In this document: piece after piece, positions 60,079 to 64,000 of the stretch
How positions within the stretch are numbered: position 1 is the stretch's first letter
Layout of the letters: each line of letters begins with the position of its first letter
Assembly (NCBI GenBank): GCA_943788115.1
Contig: CALSPA010000014.1
Location: forward strand, 1-64,000
Direction of reading: 5' to 3'
Length of the DNA stretch: 64,000 nucleotides
Source of the DNA: an uncultured Flavobacteriales bacterium
GTDB taxonomy: Bacteria > Bacteroidota > Bacteroidia > Flavobacteriales_D > Parvicellaceae
The notes under the pieces: generated by a model
Told to the model about the DNA's origin: nothing
Database searches by the model: none
Seen by the model: the letters and a program-made list of their open reading frames with translations, nothing else
Made by a program: the position numbers and the translations under genes

Positions 60079-61209
60079 CTATTTTATTTTAATTAATTTC
60101 TGAGTTTTATTTGCTACTTTAAAATAATAAGTAGCTGGAGCTAATTTGGAAACATCTATTGAGAAATTTGATGATCTAATGATTCCTTTTTTAATTAGGT
60201 TCCCATTTAATGATAAAATTTCGTAGCTCGTTTCTTTATTAAAATTAGAAGAAACATTAATTGTATTTGAAGCAGGAATAGGGTAGATGCTAAATTCATT
60301 ATCAACAATTGACTCAACTGTTAAAGGGAGACCAATTGCCCCTTGAATATCATATTTAGAAAAGAATTTCCATATTTCAATACTGGAGTTGATGTCTTGA
60401 TTTCCCCAAACATCTGGCCAGTCATGATCTCCTCCAATAACTTTAAAATGTTCTGTTTTTACTCCATTAGCTCCCCCAGAATATACAATGTGTTCAACAG
60501 TACTTCCATCTGAAGTGTTTAGGTCAGGAATTTGAGTTGTTGTTGGATTAGGGTTGCAATTATTATAATTTGTCCAATATTGAAGTACATCTGCAATAGA
60601 AAGAGTCCATAAAGGGTCTCCTGTATAGGGAACAGTTCCATCTAAGGTTCCGTGTATTTGCAATATTGGAGTAGGATGTTGAGGATTACATGCACTGAAA
60701 GTTTGTGGTGTCATAGATCCAGTTACAGATGCAACTGCAGCAAACCTATCACTAAGCTGGCAAGCGATTAGAAAGCTCATGTAGCCTCCATTAGACATTC
60801 CTGTACTGTAAACTCTTTCGGGATTAATGTTGTAGTCGCTAGAGATGGTGTCTAAAAGAGCTTCAGCAAATCCAACATCATCAATAGTACTTCCAATAGT
60901 CCAACCACCAACATTCCAATGAGTAGTTCCGTTATTGTCGATTGTTCCTTGAGGATGAGCAACAATAAAACCAGCTGTATCGGCTATTGATCTAAAGTTT
61001 GTATATGCGAAATTAGTATTTGCATTACTTCCATATCCGTGAAAACAAAAAATTAAAGGTACAGCAGTAGTAGGATTATATGACGCAGGAACATAAAGAA
61101 TGTAACTTCTTTGAATGTTATCGTGTGTTAATGTTGCATTAATTGTTTGCTGAGAATAAGAAACAAATGGTAAACAAATAAAGGAAATGATGATTTTTAA
61201 AGATTTCAT
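60079..61209 (-). CDS. secreted PHB depolymerase/CE1-type esterase with T9SS domain
   Basis: A 376-residue secreted alpha/beta hydrolase. Signal peptide to about residue 19, the oxyanion segment CFHGYGSNA, catalytic Ser139 in GMSNGG, Asp190 in HGTLDGTVPY and His262 in GGDHDWPD. This is the LpqC/polyhydroxybutyrate-depolymerase or feruloyl-esterase group. A type A T9SS sorting domain (IYPIPASNTIN to the LIKIK end) marks it for the cell surface or medium. Plausible role: deacylating plant or algal polysaccharides or degrading polyesters. Substrate unresolved. Confidence 0.87.
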   Translation of the reverse strand: MKSLKIIISFICLPFVSYSQQTINATLTHDNIQRSYILYVPASYNPTTAVPLIFCFHGYGSNANTNFAYTNFRSIADTAGFIVAHPQGTIDNNGTTHWNVGGWTIGSTIDDVGFAEALLDTISSDYNINPERVYSTGMSNGGYMSFLIACQLSDRFAAVASVTGSMTPQTFSACNPQHPTPILQIHGTLDGTVPYTGDPLWTLSIADVLQYWTNYNNCNPNPTTTQIPDLNTSDGSTVEHIVYSGGANGVKTEHFKVIGGDHDWPDVWGNQDINSSIEIWKFFSKYDIQGAIGLPLTVESIVDNEFSIYPIPASNTINVSSNFNKETSYEILSLNGNLIKKGIIRSSNFSIDVSKLAPATYYFKVANKTQKLIKIK

Positions 61210-61331
61210 AAATTAAAGTATTTTTAACACCTACAATTTAAGACATTAATCAGTAAGAAATATTTTGTTTACACTAATGGTAAATAAATAATTTAAAATG
61301 GAAATTTAAAGTGTTGAAAGCTATTTATTGA

Positions 61332-62234
61332 TTAGTGAAATAAATAGTCATTGATTAAATCTTTTTTTTCTGGATGAACAAAGAAACAATTTCTAACTCC
61401 GTTGTCTTGTTCACGAATAATGGATTTGGTTTGTTTTAAACCGTTGTCATAGTGGTTGTAAAATTCATATCCATGATTTGACATTATTTTTTCAAGTTCT
61501 GGTTCAATAGTGTTGAAAAGTGTTTCGCAAATAATAATGGGTTTGTGTTCTTTGAGAACATTTTGAGCGTGTTCTAAAATGAAATGCTCAGTACCTTCGG
61601 TATCCATTTTTATTAAATCTATGCTTTTATCTAAGTTATCGTTTACATAATTATCTAGTGTAGTTGTTTTTACATTGTTTTGAACAAAATTCCTACCCTC
61701 AGTATTACTACCAGCATTACTTTCACCAGCTAAATTGTGTTCTAAATAGCTGTATTTTTTATTTTTAATTTCATGGAATATTATTTCACCTTCTTTATGA
61801 GACAAAGCAATTGACTCAATTTTTATGTTTTTATAATTGTTAATTCTAACATTTTCTTTAAAATAATGTAAAGGTCCGGTTGCAGGTTCAAAACCAACAA
61901 CTTTAATACTTTTATTTTCCATTTCTGCTAGTAGAGAATAATAACCTATGTTGGCTCCTATATCATAAAAAGTGTTTATTTTTTTTATTAGTGAAATGAA
62001 GATATCTGTATACTCAAAATTCTCATATCCTTCCCAATAAAGTAATTGAGTTAAATAGTTTGTTTGGTTAGTACAGATTTTAAGTTGAACTCCATTTTTG
62101 TTTTTAATTTTCATTGTCCCAGATGGAGGAAGCTTAACTTTATTTGGTAGAATAGGGTAAAGTGCTTTATTTATTTTTCTTAAAATAGGGTTGATAGAAC
62201 TATTGTAGATAAGCTTAAATAAAAATTGTTTCAT
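61332..62234 (-). CDS. FkbM-family methyltransferase
   Basis: A 300-residue methyltransferase with the FkbM pattern: FYDIGANIGYYSLLAE as the SAM loop, VVGFEPATGPLHYF in the next strand, and LIKMDTEGTEHFILEHA near residue 210. FkbM enzymes O-methylate sugars or polyketides. No signal peptide. Single gene between intergenic gaps of about 120 and 22 bp; it probably shares a message with the scramblase-like gene upstream. Confidence 0.9.
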   Translation of the reverse strand: MKQFLFKLIYNSSINPILRKINKALYPILPNKVKLPPSGTMKIKNKNGVQLKICTNQTNYLTQLLYWEGYENFEYTDIFISLIKKINTFYDIGANIGYYSLLAEMENKSIKVVGFEPATGPLHYFKENVRINNYKNIKIESIALSHKEGEIIFHEIKNKKYSYLEHNLAGESNAGSNTEGRNFVQNNVKTTTLDNYVNDNLDKSIDLIKMDTEGTEHFILEHAQNVLKEHKPIIICETLFNTIEPELEKIMSNHGYEFYNHYDNGLKQTKSIIREQDNGVRNCFFVHPEKKDLINDYLFH

Positions 62235-62256
62235 TATTATAGTTTAAAAAATTGAT

Positions 62257-62844
62257 TTATTCTTTTAAAACCATATCAATACACATGACTGCAGCAAGTA
62301 TTAACAATCGAATAGGGTCGTCTTTTTCCACATTTTCGTTTATACTAAGCATGTAGTTATCTGCAGTAGTAAATAGCTCTTTTCCAAATCCAGACCATTT
62401 TTTACTAACATGAGCATATTCCATTTTGTCGTTTAAAAATTTAAAATCCCAACTTGTCCATTTGCCTTTTAAATGACATAGAACATTGTCTTTTGTGTCT
62501 AAAACATCAAACTTACCACCAATGGAAAAAAACTTTTGCTTAAAACTACCTACAAGTTTATTATTATGATCTAAAACTTCAACTTTAGACAGAAAAAGAG
62601 AAACACCTCTTTTTACGGTAAGAACATTTTCACCAGTTTTAGTTTTAATTTCAATTTCAAAAGGGGTCATTCTTTTATAATCTGTAAAACGCAAAATTTT
62701 TGTAAATCCACCAAGCTTTTCTTCTCTACATGTCATTATTAATTCTTGGTTATTGGGGTCTAATATGTCGTAATTATTTGCTGCTTTAAACATGCCAACA
62801 TGTTCTTTGACAAAAAATAAGTTCCTATTGAGAATTTCGTTCAT
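62257..62844 (-). CDS. phospholipid scramblase/LURP1-related (tubby-like fold) protein
   Basis: A 195-residue cytoplasmic protein with the tubby-like beta-barrel style: NLFFVKEHVGMFKAANNYDI at the start (given in part), FEIEIKT, VEVLDHNNKLVGSFKQKF, GKFDVLDTKDN and a C-terminal hydrophobic helix (LLILAAVMCIDMV). The latter matches the family's conserved membrane-adjacent helix. The function of bacterial members is unknown. Upstream of fkbM-like gene by 22 bp. Confidence 0.78.
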   Translation of the reverse strand: MNEILNRNLFFVKEHVGMFKAANNYDILDPNNQELIMTCREEKLGGFTKILRFTDYKRMTPFEIEIKTKTGENVLTVKRGVSLFLSKVEVLDHNNKLVGSFKQKFFSIGGKFDVLDTKDNVLCHLKGKWTSWDFKFLNDKMEYAHVSKKWSGFGKELFTTADNYMLSINENVEKDDPIRLLILAAVMCIDMVLKE

Positions 62845-62899
62845 AATGTTTAGTTATTTGACTAAATTAAATGAAATAACTTAATTAATGGTTTTTTAT

Positions 62900-63121
62900 T
62901 TATGTAATGATTTCAATAATCGAATTGTCCAATTCTACAAGATCTCCTTTTCTTAATTTTTTCCTTTTTCTAAATTCAATTTCCCCATTAACTTTTACCA
63001 ATCCATTTTCGATTATTATTTTAGCATGCCCTCCTGTTTGTGCCATTTGCTTGATTTTTAAAAGCATTAATAACTGGATGTAGTCTTCTCCGTTTTTAAG
63101 TTTAAAAGTTATTTTATCCAT
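62900..63121 (-). CDS. S4 RNA-binding domain protein
   Basis: A 73-residue single S4 domain, similar to YbcJ: FKLKNGEDYIQLLMLLK at the start, the AQTGGHAKIIIENGLVKVNGE S4 core (given in part), and RKRKKLRKGDLVEL at the end. It likely binds structured RNA, for instance in the ribosome. Single gene on the minus strand. Confidence 0.9.
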   Translation of the reverse strand: MDKITFKLKNGEDYIQLLMLLKIKQMAQTGGHAKIIIENGLVKVNGEIEFRKRKKLRKGDLVELDNSIIEIIT

Positions 63122-63233
63122 AATGTTTTTGAAATTAATAATGTTTCGACTGATAAATAAGATATGTTTTATTGAGTTTTTTTTCTTGGCACAGTGTTTG
63201 TTAATTTTTTGTTAAAATTTAAAAATATGCATT

Positions 63234-64000
63234 ATGAAAAAACTACTCTCCAACAAATTTAAAAGTTCACTATTTATTTCTCTTTGTTTTTCAGTTTTAT
63301 TCACTTCTTGTTATAAGGATAAGGGTTCTGTTACCATGACGTATTATAAGGGAGCAGCAATTTATGGTAATGTTGAAACATTAAGAAATACTCCGTTAAT
63401 ATCTTCTGCTGAAACTATTGAAAACCCCGGTAAAATATTTATTGGAGAAGATTTCATTTTAATTGGAGAAGAGCATAAAGGAATTCATGTTTTTGACAAT
63501 TCAAATCCAAATTCTCCAGTTAATGTATCATTTTTGGATATTCCATTTTCAAAAGAGTTTTTTGTAGAAGACAATGTTATTTATGCAGAATCGCATTATG
63601 ATTTTTTGAAAATAGATATTTCAAATATTTATTCCCCATCAATATTGTTTAGGTATGAAAACACTTTTGGGTCACCACTTTTAAATAATTCTGGTGAGCA
63701 ACTTTTGGGTTTTGATTTTGAATTAGTTACAGAAACTTTAAAATTAAATAGTCCTGAGCTTAATGCTCTCAATGAATCCTTTAATCTTTATTATGACTAT
63801 TCAGATCAGCTTATTCCTGCATCTAAAGTTCCATCTTCATTTGCTGGTAGTAGTTCTCAAGATGTTGGTACTTTAAATAAAATAGCAATTTATGACAAGT
63901 TTATATACATGATTGGTAAATCTAAATTGCTTTATTTTGAAGACAATCAATCGAGTTTTGTAAATGTGCAAGAGCTTTTGCTTGAAGATGGATTAGAGAC
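63234..64000 (+). CDS. LVIVD-like beta-propeller lipoprotein, 3'-truncated by window edge
   Basis: The frame from ATG 63234 runs open to the end of the window (255 codons). It begins with a lipoprotein signal (FTSC, Cys26) and continues with beta-strand repeats such as IFIGEDFILIGEEHKGIHVFDNSNPNSPV and DNVIYAESHYDFLKIDIS (shown only in part), the style of LVIVD-repeat propellers found in Bacteroidota. It would be outer-membrane attached. Family by pattern only. Confidence 0.7.
   Translation, partial: MKKLLSNKFKSSLFISLCFSVLFTSCYKDKGSVTMTYYKGAAIYGNVETLRNTPLISSAETIENPGKIFIGEDFILIGEEHKGIHVFDNSNPNSPVNVSFLDIPFSKEFFVEDNVIYAESHYDFLKIDISNIYSPSILFRYENTFGSPLLNNSGEQLLGFDFELVTETLKLNSPELNALNESFNLYYDYSDQLIPASKVPSSFAGSSSQDVGTLNKIAIYDKFIYMIGKSKLLYFEDNQSSFVNVQELLLEDGLE

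Overview
The window looks like a chromosomal segment of a marine-type Bacteroidota, most likely order Flavobacteriales. The DNA is AT-rich. Shine-Dalgarno motifs are essentially absent. Several proteins carry C-terminal type IX secretion (T9SS) sorting domains, and there is a DUF5103 T9SS plug protein. A Na+-translocating NADH:quinone oxidoreductase operon (nqrABCDEF-apbE) and a carotenoid gene pair of the CrtD/CruF type fit the same assignment. No prophage, IS element, CRISPR array or rRNA operon was seen. One tRNA-Arg(ACG) is present.

Layout. 0-3 kb: the 3' part of a gamma-glutamyltransferase gene, a sulfotransferase-like P-loop gene and a class IV aminotransferase, all on +. 2.9-5.7 kb: on -, an HNOBA-PAS-SpoIIE phosphatase with one frameshift and a T9SS cargo protein with a clear terminator. 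5.8-10 kb: on +, crtD-like, cruF-like and tex genes, all broken by multiple frameshifts. 10-12.7 kb: a saccharopine dehydrogenase-like gene and the DUF5103 plug. 12.7-20 kb: the NQR operon with apbE, and a convergent four-cysteine membrane miniprotein resembling the NQR maturation factor NqrM. 20-28.3 kb: envelope and housekeeping genes (DUF2807 lipoprotein, PagL-like deacylase, MazG, T9SS cargo, cupin plus sulfotransferase pair, YjbR-like, MATE, metallo-beta-lactamase fold). 28.3-34.6 kb: an unknown secreted protein, folP, DUF1599, a badly frameshifted MauE/DoxX-thioredoxin gene, an OppB-type permease, tpiA and prmA.

34.6-46.8 kb holds the most unusual part: two giant exported proteins flanking plsY. 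The first (1,476 aa) is an unrecognised beta-rich protein. The second (about 2,350 aa once one frameshift is repaired) has TPR, PD40 beta-propeller and carboxypeptidase-regulatory-like domains, as in the T9SS protein PorE. It then carries long coiled coils, eight near-identical 40-residue acidic repeats and four SPOR-like modules at the C-terminus, where PorE has an OmpA-like domain. 46.8-50.5 kb: clpS, an M48 lipoprotein protease and a propeller/Y_Y_Y/LytTR one-component regulator. 50.5-52.5 kb: tRNA-Arg with a terminator, a pair of 10-bp direct repeats, a DEAD-box helicase, a gene-poor stretch and a small orphan ORF, a possible old integration locus. 52.5-64 kb: penicillin acylase-family hydrolase, frameshifted GH16 glucanase, a three-gene minus cluster (methyltransferase, FemAB/GNAT-like, metallophosphoesterase), a T9SS-targeted PHB depolymerase/CE1-type esterase, FkbM methyltransferase, scramblase/LURP1-related protein, an S4 RNA-binding protein, and a lipoprotein gene running off the right edge.

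Quality note. About twenty frameshifts are visible. They are strongly clustered at about 6.1-9.0 kb and 30.9-31.4 kb, with single ones elsewhere. Several lie in or next to short homopolymers, so consensus errors are the simplest explanation. One, a 13-bp duplication in cruF, is not of that type.
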